Assembly: GCA_017889345.1 (NCBI GenBank)
Contig: JAGHEJ010000060.1
Location: 42,746-106,745 of the forward strand
Direction: 5' to 3'
DNA: 64,000 bases
Source: Clostridiales bacterium
GTDB lineage: Bacteria > Bacillota > Clostridia > Clostridiales > Clostridiaceae
This document shows positions 42,470 to 52,109 of this stretch, piece after piece. The notes under the pieces are model-generated. The model saw only the letters and a list, made by a program, of their open reading frames with translations. It was not told where the DNA came from and did no database searches. The position numbers and the translations under genes are program-made. The stretch's first letter is position 1. The number at the start of each line of letters is the position of its first letter.

Positions 42470-43040
42470 AAATTCCAGAAAATATAAATTCCGAAAGCTT
42501 CTCTCTATTTGAATTCTTTAAAACTGAGTAAAATAACATATCATCTACTTCAAAACTATCTTTAAAAATCTTCTCATTTCGCTTAATTTCAGAATACTTT
42601 AATTTGTCAGACTTAGTTGCAATAATAGATAAATTATAATTCATATATTTTATCCAATCACACATTAAAAGATCACTTTCAAATGGTTTATGTCTTGAAT
42701 CAATTAATAATATAACTTTTTTTAACTCTTTTCTATCTAAGAAATATGAGTCCATCATAAATTTCCAACTATTTCTCTCTTCCTTAGATATCTTAGCATA
42801 TCCATATCCTGGAAAATCAACTAAATAAACACTGTTATTTATAAGGAAAAAATTTATAGTACGAGTTTTTCCCGGTGTTGAACTAACCTTAGCAATTTTC
42901 TTTTTATTTAGAAGAGAATTAATTATACTAGATTTTCCTACATTTGATCTACCAACAATAGCAACTTCTTTAAGTCCTTCCTTTGGAAAATCCTTTGCTT
43001 TTGTAGTTGATTTTATAAACTTGCTATCTTTTATAATCAT
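42468..43040 (-). CDS. engB: Ribosome-biogenesis GTPase EngB/YsxC
   Basis: 190-residue GTPase needed for 50S subunit assembly. G motifs: GRSNVGKSSIIN (G1), TPGKTRTINFF with the switch, VDFPGYGYAK (G3) and ATKSDKL (G4). Follows clpX by 27 nt. Confidence 0.95.
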   Translation of the reverse strand: MIIKDSKFIKSTTKAKDFPKEGLKEVAIVGRSNVGKSSIINSLLNKKKIAKVSSTPGKTRTINFFLINNSVYLVDFPGYGYAKISKEERNSWKFMMDSYFLDRKELKKVILLIDSRHKPFESDLLMCDWIKYMNYNLSIIATKSDKLKYSEIKRNEKIFKDSFEVDDMLFYSVLKNSNREKLSEFIFSGI

Positions 43041-43067
43041 TATTTATAACCTTACATTAAATATATC

Positions 43068-44330
43068 CTATGCACTCTCTATATCATCATTTTTAACATC
43101 TTCATCTGATTTATAAATTATCTTAATATTTTTATTATCAATGCTTTCTTCTGTAACAATTATCTTATCTACATTTTGTTTAGATGGTATATCATACATA
43201 ACATCTATCAAAAGATCTTCTACAATTGTTCTAAGACCTCTTGCACCTGTATTATGACTAATAGCTTTATTAGATATTTTATATAATGCCTTCTCTTCAA
43301 ATTCTAAATTAACATTATCATACTCAAATAATTTTTTGTATTGTTTAACAATAGCATTTTTCGGTTCTTTTAATATTTGAACTAATGCTTCTACCGTTAA
43401 TGCATTTAAAGATACAAGAATTGGTAATCTACCTATAAATTCTGGTATTAATCCAAATTTTAATAAATCTTCAGGTAATATTTCTTTAAATAATTCAGTT
43501 AAATCTTTCTCTTTCTTTGATTTTATATCCGCACCAAATCCCATTGATCTAACATTTATTCTTTGTTCTATTATCTTTTCCATTCCATCAAATGCTCCAC
43601 CACAAATAAATAATATATTTGAAGTATCTATTTGAATAAATTCTTGATGCGGATGTTTTCTTCCACCTTGTGGAGGAACTGACGCTTTAGTTCCTTCTAA
43701 TATTTTAAGAAGTGCTTGTTGAACTCCCTCTCCTGAAACATCTCTAGTAATTGATGGATTCTCAGATTTTCTAGCAATTTTATCTATCTCATCTATGTAT
43801 ATTATACCTTTTTCTGCTCTTTCTATATCGTAATCAGCATTTTGAATAAGCTTTAATAAGATATTTTCAACATCTTCTCCAACATATCCAGCTTCAGTTA
43901 ACGTTGTAGCATCTGCTATAGCAAAAGGAACATTTAAAAATCTTGCTAATGTTTGCGCTATTAACGTTTTTCCTGAACCCGTTGGTCCTAAAAGTAAAAT
44001 ATTGCTTTTTTGTATTTCAACACTGTCATCTTTCACAGGAGAATTTATTCTCTTATAGTGATTATATATAGCTACAGATACGGATCTCTTTGCTTGATCT
44101 TGCCCTATTACATATTGATCTAAATACTCTTTTATTTCCATTGGTTTAGGTATTTTAGAAACTTCTACTTTTTGCTCTTCAATACAATCATCAGTTATTA
44201 TTTCAGAACATAGATGTATACACTCATCACATATATATACCCCTGGACCTGCTATTAGTCTTTTTACTTGTTCCTGACTTTTACCACAAAAAGAACATTT
44301 TAATTGTTTCTTATCATCCATTTTTGCCAT
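43068..44330 (-). CDS. clpX: ClpX ATPase subunit of ClpXP
   Basis: 420-residue AAA+ unfoldase. Zinc-binding domain [27 protein letters not shown], Walker A GPTGSGKT, pore loop [10 protein letters not shown], Walker [11 protein letters not shown] and [13 protein letters not shown] are all present. It feeds unfolded proteins to ClpP encoded 25 nt upstream. Follows the usual Firmicute order tig-clpP-clpX. Confidence 0.97.
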   Translation of the reverse strand: MAKMDDKKQLKCSFCGKSQEQVKRLIAGPGVYICDECIHLCSEIITDDCIEEQKVEVSKIPKPMEIKEYLDQYVIGQDQAKRSVSVAIYNHYKRINSPVKDDSVEIQKSNILLLGPTGSGKTLIAQTLARFLNVPFAIADATTLTEAGYVGEDVENILLKLIQNADYDIERAEKGIIYIDEIDKIARKSENPSITRDVSGEGVQQALLKILEGTKASVPPQGGRKHPHQEFIQIDTSNILFICGGAFDGMEKIIEQRINVRSMGFGADIKSKKEKDLTELFKEILPEDLLKFGLIPEFIGRLPILVSLNALTVEALVQILKEPKNAIVKQYKKLFEYDNVNLEFEEKALYKISNKAISHNTGARGLRTIVEDLLIDVMYDIPSKQNVDKIIVTEESIDNKNIKIIYKSDEDVKNDDIESA

Positions 44331-44355
44331 AATTACACCTCACAAATAGATTACA

Positions 44356-44949
44356 CTAAATACCTTTAACTTTTTTAGTTATAACGCTATCAATTAACCC
44401 GTACTCTTTCGCTTCCTCAGAACTTAAGAAATAATCTCTTTCCACATCTGCTTCTATTTGTGATAATGGTTTTCCGGTATTTTGACTTAAAATATTATTT
44501 AAATTACTTTTCATTTTAAGTATTCTTTTTGCATGTATATCTATATCTGTCGCTTGACCTCTAAAACCACCTAATGGTTGATGTATCATTATCTCACTAT
44601 TAGGTAAAGCATATCTCTTACCTTTTGCTCCTGAAGACAGTAAAAATGCACCCATTGATGCAGCCATACCTATACATATAGTAGATACATCAGGCTTTAT
44701 ATATTGCATCGTATCATATATAGCCATACCAGCAGTTATAGATCCTCCTGGACTATTTATGTATAAATGTATATCTTTCTCCATATCTTCACTTTCGAGA
44801 AATAATAATTGAGCTACTACTAAACTTGCTGTAACATCATTTACTTCATCACCTAAAAAAATTATACGCTCTTTTAATAATCTTGAATAAATATCATAAG
44901 AACGCTCCCCTTTACTAGTTTGCTCAACAACTATAGGTACTAAAGCCAT
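44356..44949 (-). CDS. clpP: ATP-dependent Clp protease proteolytic subunit
   Basis: 197-residue serine protease. Catalytic triad: Ser in [14 protein letters not shown], His in [12 protein letters not shown] and Asp in [13 protein letters not shown]. Forms the tetradecameric chamber with ClpX. GGGAGG precedes the ATG. Confidence 0.97.
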   Translation of the reverse strand: MALVPIVVEQTSKGERSYDIYSRLLKERIIFLGDEVNDVTASLVVAQLLFLESEDMEKDIHLYINSPGGSITAGMAIYDTMQYIKPDVSTICIGMAASMGAFLLSSGAKGKRYALPNSEIMIHQPLGGFRGQATDIDIHAKRILKMKSNLNNILSQNTGKPLSQIEADVERDYFLSSEEAKEYGLIDSVITKKVKGI

Positions 44950-44987
44950 AACTTACCTCCCTGAAAATACATTATTAATTCTTTTAA

Positions 44988-46280
44988 TTATTTTTTGTTT
45001 TTATCAACTAAAAACTCAATAGTCTTTGTGAAAGTTAAATCTCTTTCTAACGAATTTTTATGACTATGTAGAAGAGTTTGTTTTATTGCATCTACTTGCT
45101 TTTCGTCTTGCGAATACATCTTAGCTAATTCTAATGCTTTATTATTTACTTCTTCTTCTTCTACTTTTATATTTTCTTGTTTAGATATCTCTTCTAAAAC
45201 TAAATTTGATAATACCTGCTTACTAGCTCTATCCCTAAAATTATTTCTTATATCTTCCAAACTTATACCATAATATTGACAATATTTATCTAAACTTATC
45301 CCTTGATACTTAATTTTATTTTCAAAATCTTCAACCAATCTATCTATTTCACTTTCAATCATTGGATTTGGAATATTAACCTCAGCATTTTCACATACTT
45401 TCTCAATGATAGAATTTTCAAGCTCATATTTTTGTTTATTTTCATTACTAGTTTTAAGTTTTGATTCTATGCTATTTTTAAGCTCATCTAGTGTACTAAA
45501 TTCTGAAAAATTCTTAGCAAATTCATCATCTAGTTCTGGTAATTCCTTAACCTTTATATCATTTATCTTAACTTCAAATTTTGCATGTTTACCCTTTAAG
45601 TTATCAATATTATAATCTTCTGGAAATACTACATTAACAACAACTTCTTCTCCCTTAGATTTTCCTATAAGTTGCTCTTCAAAGTTATCTATAAATGTCT
45701 TAGACCCTATAGTTAAACTATAATTCTTTCCTTCTCCTCCTTCAAAAGCCTTATCATCTACAAAACCTTTAAAGTCAATTACTGCAATATCATTTTCCTC
45801 AACTTTTCCATCTTCTTTTGAAATTAAACGTACATTTTTATTTCTTAAAGAATCTACTTCTTTATCTATATCTTCTTTAGATACTTCATATTTAACTTCT
45901 TCAATTCCAAGACCTTTATAATCCCCTAATTTCACTTGAGGTTTAACATAAACTATAGCTTTATACTCAAAATCTTCATTTTCATTACAAGTTATAAGTT
46001 CTATATTAGGATAGTCTACAACTTCAACCTTATTTTCTTCTATAGCATTTCTATACGATTTATCTATAACCAAATTTGCTGCATCATTATAAAGCACTTC
46101 TGTACCAAACATTTGTTTAAATATAGAAAATGGAACCTTTCCTCTTCTAAATCCTGGAACATTATATTTACCTACATTCTTCTTAAATGCTTTCTGTACC
46201 GCTTCACAAAACTCTTCTTTCCCAACTTTAACAATAAGTTCAACTTGACTATTTTCAAGATTATTTAATTGAACGTTCAT
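44988..46280 (-). CDS. tig: Trigger factor
   Basis: 430-residue ribosome-associated chaperone. N-terminal ribosome-binding domain with the signature NVPGFRRGKVPFSIFKQMFG, FKBP-type prolyl isomerase domain (about 150-245, VIDFKGFVDDKAFEGGEG) and the helical C-terminal domain. I use the ATG at 46280 (MNVQLNN) preceded by GGAGGAG; the frame extends eight codons upstream without a site. Confidence 0.96.
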   Translation of the reverse strand: MNVQLNNLENSQVELIVKVGKEEFCEAVQKAFKKNVGKYNVPGFRRGKVPFSIFKQMFGTEVLYNDAANLVIDKSYRNAIEENKVEVVDYPNIELITCNENEDFEYKAIVYVKPQVKLGDYKGLGIEEVKYEVSKEDIDKEVDSLRNKNVRLISKEDGKVEENDIAVIDFKGFVDDKAFEGGEGKNYSLTIGSKTFIDNFEEQLIGKSKGEEVVVNVVFPEDYNIDNLKGKHAKFEVKINDIKVKELPELDDEFAKNFSEFSTLDELKNSIESKLKTSNENKQKYELENSIIEKVCENAEVNIPNPMIESEIDRLVEDFENKIKYQGISLDKYCQYYGISLEDIRNNFRDRASKQVLSNLVLEEISKQENIKVEEEEVNNKALELAKMYSQDEKQVDAIKQTLLHSHKNSLERDLTFTKTIEFLVDKNKK

Positions 46281-46368
46281 TATAAAACTCCTCCTAATTT
46301 TCAATCATTTATTTTTAAAACATATACAAAATATACAAATTTAAATAAATAAAACCTAGTAAAAACAG

Positions 46369-47208
46369 TTAATTAAGGGCAAAAGAAAATGTTAATAACT
46401 TTATTTCATTATTTATATTAACTTTAATACCACCTTCTGTCAACTCTCCAAAACCAATATTTTGCCCTCCTACAGAGGTCATAAAATGTCTAATATCATT
46501 TACATTTGTAATATCAGTTTTCCATATGTATTCTTCATCCTTACCAAACCAAGGTAAATTACTCACATAAATTATTGTGTTATCATCTAAAAATCTCGCA
46601 TCTTTATACCAAGCATAATTTTCATAAGAAGAAACTACATCATTCTTATAAAAACGTGTTCTTGCAGAATTAGAATAGAAAAATTCTGGATCCAATTTAA
46701 ATAAATTAAATTTATTATCAAGCATATATGTATCTTGGGTTATAATATTTTCAATTAATATCTTTTCTTTATTTGGAGATATATCATATTTATATTTATT
46801 TGAGTCAAATTCCCCAAGTCCTACGAATTTTACCTCTTCTCCCTCGTACAAAACATTTAATTTATCATTATTTTGTAATTCAACTTCATATTTCAAATAA
46901 GTATTATTCTCATTTGTTCCATTATCTACAATTTCATCAATATTTTGTGTGTTATTATGATTTTCATCATCCATATTACTTGTAACTGATTCAACTCTAT
47001 CTTTCCCGTTATTTAAATTCCCATCTAATTTATTTTCCTTAGTTATCATAGAATAATAAATATTTTTAACATATCCATTAAGTTTTGAAAAATTAACTAT
47101 GTAATATACGAGAATAATAGAAAAAATCACTATTATAAGTAAAATGAAAAATCGCCTTCTGCGTATTCTTTTTTCGTATTCTCTACTAAAAATACTCGAC
47201 TTTCTCAT
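46369..47208 (-). CDS. Unknown single-pass membrane protein
   Basis: 279 residues. A very basic N-terminus (EYEKRIRRRRFFILLI) with one membrane helix (about 20-43), an Asn/Asp-rich linker (about 65-105), then an extracellular beta-rich domain of about 170 residues with repeated Asp/Lys-Tyr turns such as GEFDSNKYKYDISPNKEKI and DDNTIIYVSNLPWFG, resembling beta-propeller-like blades. Type II topology is expected. GGAGG precedes the ATG. Found between tig and the M23 peptidase; a wall or spore role is possible but not shown. Confidence 0.78.
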   Translation of the reverse strand: MRKSSIFSREYEKRIRRRRFFILLIIVIFSIILVYYIVNFSKLNGYVKNIYYSMITKENKLDGNLNNGKDRVESVTSNMDDENHNNTQNIDEIVDNGTNENNTYLKYEVELQNNDKLNVLYEGEEVKFVGLGEFDSNKYKYDISPNKEKILIENIITQDTYMLDNKFNLFKLDPEFFYSNSARTRFYKNDVVSSYENYAWYKDARFLDDNTIIYVSNLPWFGKDEEYIWKTDITNVNDIRHFMTSVGGQNIGFGELTEGGIKVNINNEIKLLTFSFALN

Positions 47209-47340
47209 CTATACCTCCATAATACTATAAATTAATTTCAATATCTTTATCTAAATTTATTTAAAATTAATTCCTATTTAAATTATAACCAATTTTTAAT
47301 TCTTATACATATTTTTTCATTTTTAAATTTAATATAAACA

Positions 47341-47371
47341 AAAAGGATGCTACAAAATATAGCATCCTTTT
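47341..47371 (-). terminator. Terminator of the M23 peptidase gene
   Basis: 12-bp perfect stem (AAAAGGATGCTA/TAGCATCCTTTT) with a 7-nt loop, followed by T on the reverse strand. Confidence 0.9.
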
Positions 47372-47415
47372 CCATATAAATCATTTAAATTTTTTAACAT
47401 TATACTTAATTTTTA

Positions 47416-48726
47416 TTATCTTGTCAAAAAGTTTAATGGATTTAGACTTTGTCCATCTTTTCTAACCTCAAAATGAAGATGTGCTCCTGTACTCATTCCA
47501 GTAGACCCTATAAACCCAATTCTTTGACCTTGATTTACAGTTTGTCCCTTAGATACTGCAACCTTAGACATGTGAGCATAAAAAGTTTGATATCCTCCTC
47601 CATGATTTATTATAACAACATTTCCATAGACATTATTATACCATCCTGCATGAACTACCTCCCCTGCTCTACTTGCAACTATAGTATCACCATATGCTCC
47701 TCCAAAATCAACTCCTGTATGTAGTGATTTTGTTCCTCTGACAGGATGAATCCTCCATCCATAATTAGATGTTATACTTCCTGTACTTGGTTTTAAATAT
47801 CCACTTGGACTTACCTCATTATTTCCTCCAACAAGACCTGAATTGTTTATAGAATTCATATACTCTGATAATTGTCTTTGTAATTGCTCATTATCTTGCT
47901 GTATTTGAATTAATTCCTCTCTTTTTTGTCTTGCTGTCTCATCTAAAGCATTATATTTTTCTTGATACTCTGCTTCCAAATCTTTAACTTTTTGAAGTTC
48001 TCCATCAAGTTCTTCTTTTTTAGTTACTAATTCTTGTTTCAAAGATTCTACTTCTTGGATTTGCTTTTCTAAATCCTTTTTATATAAATCTAAATTTTGA
48101 ATTTCTTTCTCTAAAGTTTCCTTATCTCTTGTTATTTCATCTCTTTTTTGTTTTACCTCTTCAATTAACTTTTTATCGCTTTCTGTAATCTTAGAAACGC
48201 TATACATGGTATCTGCTACTTCTTGTAAATCTTTATTTAAATCAAACACCATAGCAAATAAAATATCTAACCCCATAGAATTATCTTGAGAATACTTATA
48301 AAATCCCTTAATTCTTTCTGCTAATAAATCTTCTAATTTTTGTAATTCTAATTCATTTTCTTGCAAAGTTCTATTTAATTCCTCAATTTTTTGTTGAGTA
48401 TGTTCTACTTCTTTAAGAACACCTTCTATTAACGCATTTTTATCATCTATATTTTTTTGATGTTCTTCTATGTTTTTAACATATTCACCTATAACACTAC
48501 TTCTTTGATCTATTTCATTTTTAAGTTTAGACAATTCATCATCTACAATATCAATTTCTTGTTCAATTTCTTGAATATCATTTTTAACATCATTTATTTT
48601 TTCATTATTTAAATCAATTTGTTTTTCTAAAGAACTTTTAACACTAGCATTTACATTTGAATCTAAACCAAAACCTAATGTCAATACTAAGCATAAAAAT
48701 AAACTAATAATTTTATTTTTACACAC
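47416..48726 (-). CDS. Secreted M23 (LytM) peptidase with coiled coil
   Basis: 436-residue exported wall hydrolase of the EnvC/PcsB-like type. Signal peptide (LFLCLVLTLGFGLDSNVNA), then a long coiled coil (about 30-285), then the M23 domain with the zinc ligands His-x3-Asp in LHTGVDFGG, and the HxH motif in GAHLHFEVRKDG, plus YAHMS. The catalytic set looks intact, unlike the degenerate LytM domains of EnvC activators, so it can cleave peptidoglycan cross-links. GTG start 9 nt after AGGAGG. Promoter and terminator are its own. Confidence 0.92.
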   Translation of the reverse strand: MCKNKIISLFLCLVLTLGFGLDSNVNASVKSSLEKQIDLNNEKINDVKNDIQEIEQEIDIVDDELSKLKNEIDQRSSVIGEYVKNIEEHQKNIDDKNALIEGVLKEVEHTQQKIEELNRTLQENELELQKLEDLLAERIKGFYKYSQDNSMGLDILFAMVFDLNKDLQEVADTMYSVSKITESDKKLIEEVKQKRDEITRDKETLEKEIQNLDLYKKDLEKQIQEVESLKQELVTKKEELDGELQKVKDLEAEYQEKYNALDETARQKREELIQIQQDNEQLQRQLSEYMNSINNSGLVGGNNEVSPSGYLKPSTGSITSNYGWRIHPVRGTKSLHTGVDFGGAYGDTIVASRAGEVVHAGWYNNVYGNVVIINHGGGYQTFYAHMSKVAVSKGQTVNQGQRIGFIGSTGMSTGAHLHFEVRKDGQSLNPLNFLTR

Positions 48727-48794
48727 TTAAAATTTCCTCCTAAATTTCTACCAATACATTTGTTATTTCACTTACTCTAATAATATCCACTTCA

Positions 48795-48823
48795 AATTAT
48801 AACATATTTTAACACAATAATCA
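48795..48823 (-). promoter_or_regulatory. Sigma-A promoter of the M23 peptidase gene
   Basis: Reverse strand TTGATT (48818-48823), 17-bp spacer, TATAAT (48795-48800). Confidence 0.82.
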
Positions 48824-48908
48824 AATTCCCCTTACATTTTAGTAATGTTATTGGATATATTTACCGAAGTTTCTATTATATTTCATGATTATAAAAGCTA
48901 TATAAGTT

Positions 48909-48915
48909 CATACTA
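48909..48915 (+). promoter_or_regulatory. Sigma-G-like -10 of the SASP gene
   Basis: CATACTA fits the sigma-G -10 consensus CATWMTA exactly. The -35 (GATTA about 17 nt upstream) is only a partial match to GHATR. It lies 73 nt before the SASP start, consistent with forespore expression. Confidence 0.6.
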
Positions 48916-48924
48916 ATATTAACT

Positions 48925-48943
48925 TGTTAATGATGCATTAACA
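48925..48943 (+). promoter_or_regulatory. Leader hairpin of the SASP mRNA
   Basis: TGTTAATG-ATG-CATTAACA, an 8-bp perfect inverted repeat immediately after the expected transcription start. It may stabilise the spore mRNA. Confidence 0.5.
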
Positions 48944-48987
48944 GGTTATTAAATAATATTTCTTAAATTTAGGGAGGATTTTATATT

Positions 48988-49167
48988 ATGGGTAATTTAG
49001 TTCCAGATGCAAAAAATGGTTTAGAGCAATTTAAAAGTCAAGTTGCAAATGAAATGGGAGTTCCTTTTACAGATTACAACGGAAATTTAACATCTAAACA
49101 ATGTGGTTCTGTTGGTGGAGAAATGGTAAAAAGAATGGTAGAACAATATGAAAATGGCCTAAAATAA
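48988..49167 (+). CDS. Alpha/beta-type small acid-soluble spore protein
   Basis: 59 residues, GLEQFKSQVANEMGVPF then NGNLTSKQCGSVGGEMVKRM. It matches alpha/beta SASP along both conserved segments (usual form LEQFKxEIAxEFGV and LTARxNGSVGGEITKRLV). These proteins coat spore DNA and protect it from UV and heat. Two deviations: the Glu at the germination-protease site is Gln (SQVANE), and the Asn of the second motif is Cys. GGGAGG lies about 10 nt before the ATG. Own sigma-G-like promoter and strong terminator. Confidence 0.93.
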   Translation: MGNLVPDAKNGLEQFKSQVANEMGVPFTDYNGNLTSKQCGSVGGEMVKRMVEQYENGLK

Positions 49168-49174
49168 TAAATTT

Positions 49175-49207
49175 AAAAGAGATGTGAAATTTTTTCACAT
49201 CTCTTTT
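49175..49207. terminator. Terminator of the SASP gene, bidirectional
   Basis: 15-bp stem (AAAAGAGATGTGAAA and complement) with a 3-nt loop, followed by six T; also lies right after the stop of the convergent regulator gene. Confidence 0.92.
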
Positions 49208-50467
49208 TTAAATGTTATTAAAACTCTCTATTGCCTTATAAATATTTTCCAATTTATAAAATATAAATCCCACATTTAAAAACTTCTCTTTTAAATTTTT
49301 CCCCTTTAATTTATTTAAAAAAAATAGTGTTAAATTTATATACATGTTTGCTTTATCAAAATCATTTTCTCTTAAAGATAAAATAACTTTATTAAAATAA
49401 GATTCACATAAAATTTCTGGATCTTCTATATTAACACATAACTCCAAATTTTTTTGTATAATCTCTCTTGATTTATCGAGTATAGAATTTTTAATATACA
49501 CTCCTGATATATAATTAAATATCTTACAAGTTTTTGTGAAAGAAAGAATTTTGCTATTCTTCTTTAAAATGGAATATAACTCTCTGCAAATCAAAAATTG
49601 TTCCTTAACATATCCAAGCTCATAAAGAACATTACATATTTTATAAATATAATTTATTTTATCTTCTATACTAAAATCTTTAAAACTTTCTAAAACAAAC
49701 CCTTTATTAAAATCCTTAAAACTATATTTTATTGTAAGTAAAACATTAGCATATTTAAATTCTTTTCTATATATATACTCCTTAGAATTTTCCATATAAA
49801 ACTCTATCTTATCTTTAAAATTATAAATCTTATTATATTTTCTAAGATTAATATAACATCTTATTTCATTTATAAGTATAAACTCTTTAAATTCATCTAC
49901 TTCCCTATACTCCCAACAATTAACCCTTAAAAATTTAAAATAGTAAGAAGATAAATTATACTCCCTTATTTTTAAAAAATATATAGCTAAATCCAAATAA
50001 TATATAACATTCTTATTAATATCACCTATTTTTTCAATACATTCAAAGTAAATAGGAATAATATCTAAAAAATCCCATTTATTATTAATGAATGAGCATT
50101 CAAATACAAATCTTTTAAAAATATTGTGACATATATCAAAGATTAAATTTGATAAATTATACTTAAAAGCAAAATATAAATTATATTTATAATCTTCTAA
50201 AACATTTAATGATTTATCTTCATTTAATAGAAGAATATTCTCTCGTATTTGAGTTACTATATCCTTACTTAAATATTCATAAGTTGTACCGAGTTTATCT
50301 GCTAAAATTTCTAAAGAATTTTTATCTGGGTTAATCTTATTATTTTCAATAGAATTTATTTTTGAAATAGATAATTTTTCATTTGAAATATCCTTTAACT
50401 TTATTCCCTTATATGCCCTCAATCGTTTAATTTTTTCACCAATAGATAAAATATCATTCTTCTTTAT
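49208..50467 (-). CDS. XRE-type HTH regulator with TPR-like repeats (1)
   Basis: About 419 residues. The N-terminal HTH is ILSIGEKIKRLRAYKGIKLKDI with LSISKINSIENNKINPDKNSLEIL; the rest (about 80-419) is helical repeats like the TPRs of PlcR/Rgg-type peptide sensors. The start is unusual: the only good ribosome site, GGAGG (complement of 50476-50480), is followed 8 nt later by ATA, giving MKKNDILSIGEK, which lines up with the MKILSIGEK start of its tandem neighbour. GTG at 50482 and ATG at 50515 are in frame but lie at or before that site. The call of ATA is inference. Confidence 0.8.
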   Translation of the reverse strand: MKKNDILSIGEKIKRLRAYKGIKLKDISNEKLSISKINSIENNKINPDKNSLEILADKLGTTYEYLSKDIVTQIRENILLLNEDKSLNVLEDYKYNLYFAFKYNLSNLIFDICHNIFKRFVFECSFINNKWDFLDIIPIYFECIEKIGDINKNVIYYLDLAIYFLKIREYNLSSYYFKFLRVNCWEYREVDEFKEFILINEIRCYINLRKYNKIYNFKDKIEFYMENSKEYIYRKEFKYANVLLTIKYSFKDFNKGFVLESFKDFSIEDKINYIYKICNVLYELGYVKEQFLICRELYSILKKNSKILSFTKTCKIFNYISGVYIKNSILDKSREIIQKNLELCVNIEDPEILCESYFNKVILSLRENDFDKANMYINLTLFFLNKLKGKNLKEKFLNVGFIFYKLENIYKAIESFNNI

Positions 50468-50483
50468 AGATAACGCCTCCACA

Positions 50484-51788
50484 TTATAAACTAAGTTTAT
50501 AATCACTCTTTTCATATTGAATTAATGCTTCTTGTAAAACACTTTTGCATTCCTCAATTTTTCCTCTCTTAAAATAAAGCTTGGACAATTCTAAACAAAA
50601 ATCTCCAGCTCTAATATATTCTCCAAAATCTTTTGAAAAATTATGAGCTAAAATAAGTACTATCTCTGCATCAGAATAATTTTTCTCATAAATATGAATC
50701 TTATATTTTAAAATACAAAAATCTAATAAATTTTCAAGATTATTAAAATCCACTAATTCTTCTAAATTAAATAAATAATACTTAGCTTTACTAATATTAT
50801 CCTTTTTTATATATAGTTCTACAAAATTTTTATATGTTTTAAATAAATTTTTAAAATCATAAAGCATATTTATACTTTTAGCCCTGACTAAATATTCTTC
50901 TCCTTCTGATATATTATTCTTATCAATTAAATATTTAGAAATTCCGATTTCCACTTCTTGCCTTTTTTCAAGGGATGTAAATTCTTCAAAATTTTTTCTA
51001 CTCATTTCAGAAAACTTAATTCCATTATCAATATCCTCATCTTCCATATACTCAATAGCTTGTTTCATAAAAAATAAAGCACTATTTCTAGGATCATAAA
51101 TTTTATTTAATATTTCTATAGATTTATCTAAATAATACTCTCCTTTATAAATATTTCCAATTAGTATGTAATTTTTTGATATTAAATAATACACTTCAAA
51201 AAACAATAAATCATTTTTTGAAAAATAATTATCTATTATCTTAACAATACACTCTAAATGAACTAATGCAGATATATAATTTTCTTGTTCAATAGAAATA
51301 TATGAAAGATATAACAATGACTTAACAAGCTCATCATACATTGAAAGTTCTAAAAATCCATTATTTGCAACTAATAAATTTTCACTTGCATCATCATAAT
51401 TTTTAAAATGATACGAACACAAGGCTTTTAAAAAATAAATTTTATACTTTATTTGAGGAATATTGTATTTATCCAATATATCTATCATTTTAGAAATATA
51501 CTTCTCAACTTCATTTATATTTCTTTCAAATAAATAACAAAAAGCCATATTCTCATAATATTTACATATCTTTATAACTTGATTTTCATTAGATTCTAAT
51601 AAATACTCTAATGTTGTATTTAACCTTTTAGATAAATATTCTAAAAGCTCTCTGCTTGGATTTGCTTTTCCAGACTCTATAAGACTTATTTGTCCTGTAG
51701 TAACTCTATTTCCTGCTAAATCTTTTAACGTCATTCCTAAAAGTTTACGCTTCTTCTTAATCTTTTCTCCAATAGAAAGTATCTTCAT
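50484..51788 (-). CDS. XRE-type HTH regulator with TPR-like repeats (2)
   Basis: 434 residues. HTH: LSIGEKIKKKRKLLGMTLKDLAGNRVTTGQISLIESGKANPSRELLEYL. Then about 350 residues of helical hairpins with the TPR spacing (for example YYLDKSIEILNKIYDPRNSALFFMKQAI and AKYYLFNLEELVDF). This architecture is shared by RNPP-type regulators that bind signalling peptides or partner proteins. It lies just upstream of its paralogue (16 nt to the inferred ATA start). AAGGGA before the ATG. Confidence 0.88.
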   Translation of the reverse strand: MKILSIGEKIKKKRKLLGMTLKDLAGNRVTTGQISLIESGKANPSRELLEYLSKRLNTTLEYLLESNENQVIKICKYYENMAFCYLFERNINEVEKYISKMIDILDKYNIPQIKYKIYFLKALCSYHFKNYDDASENLLVANNGFLELSMYDELVKSLLYLSYISIEQENYISALVHLECIVKIIDNYFSKNDLLFFEVYYLISKNYILIGNIYKGEYYLDKSIEILNKIYDPRNSALFFMKQAIEYMEDEDIDNGIKFSEMSRKNFEEFTSLEKRQEVEIGISKYLIDKNNISEGEEYLVRAKSINMLYDFKNLFKTYKNFVELYIKKDNISKAKYYLFNLEELVDFNNLENLLDFCILKYKIHIYEKNYSDAEIVLILAHNFSKDFGEYIRAGDFCLELSKLYFKRGKIEECKSVLQEALIQYEKSDYKLSL

Positions 51789-51824
51789 ATCATTATTCCC
51801 TTATATTAATTTTATTTTTTAAAA

Positions 51825-51846
51825 AAGACTCTTTTACAAGAGCCTT
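51825..51846 (-). terminator. Terminator between the small membrane gene and the regulators
   Basis: Nine-base-pair stem on the reverse strand (AAGGCTCTT with AAGAGTCTT, one G-U pair), 4-nt loop, followed by TTTT. It starts right after the small protein's stop codon. Confidence 0.88.
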
Positions 51847-51847
51847 C

Positions 51848-52021
51848 CTAAATAACTTTATATATAACGCCTGCCACTTTCTTTATTAATCTTGATCTTA
51901 ACTTTTTTCCTTTTTTCATAAATTTCTTCTTAATAATATTATTATTTTGACAAGGAATAATCATAGAAATAGCTGCACCAAATATAGCTCCTGTAGTTGT
52001 TCCTACAATGATATTTTTCAT
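51848..52021 (-). CDS. Small membrane-anchored basic protein
   Basis: 57 residues: a glycine/alanine-rich hydrophobic helix (IIVGTTTGAIFGAAISMII), then a Cys and a strongly basic tail (KKKFMKKGKKLRSRLIKK). AGGAGG is 7 nt before the ATG and a terminator follows. The glycine-rich helix followed by a charged tail resembles YtxH-like small membrane proteins. Function unknown. Confidence 0.78.
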   Translation of the reverse strand: MKNIIVGTTTGAIFGAAISMIIPCQNNNIIKKKFMKKGKKLRSRLIKKVAGVIYKVI

Positions 52022-52109
52022 AATTAAACCTCCTAAAAATATATAAAAATACTTTTAAAATAGTATTTGTTTAATTATGAATTTTATTCTTAAATACTAA
52101 TACCATTGT

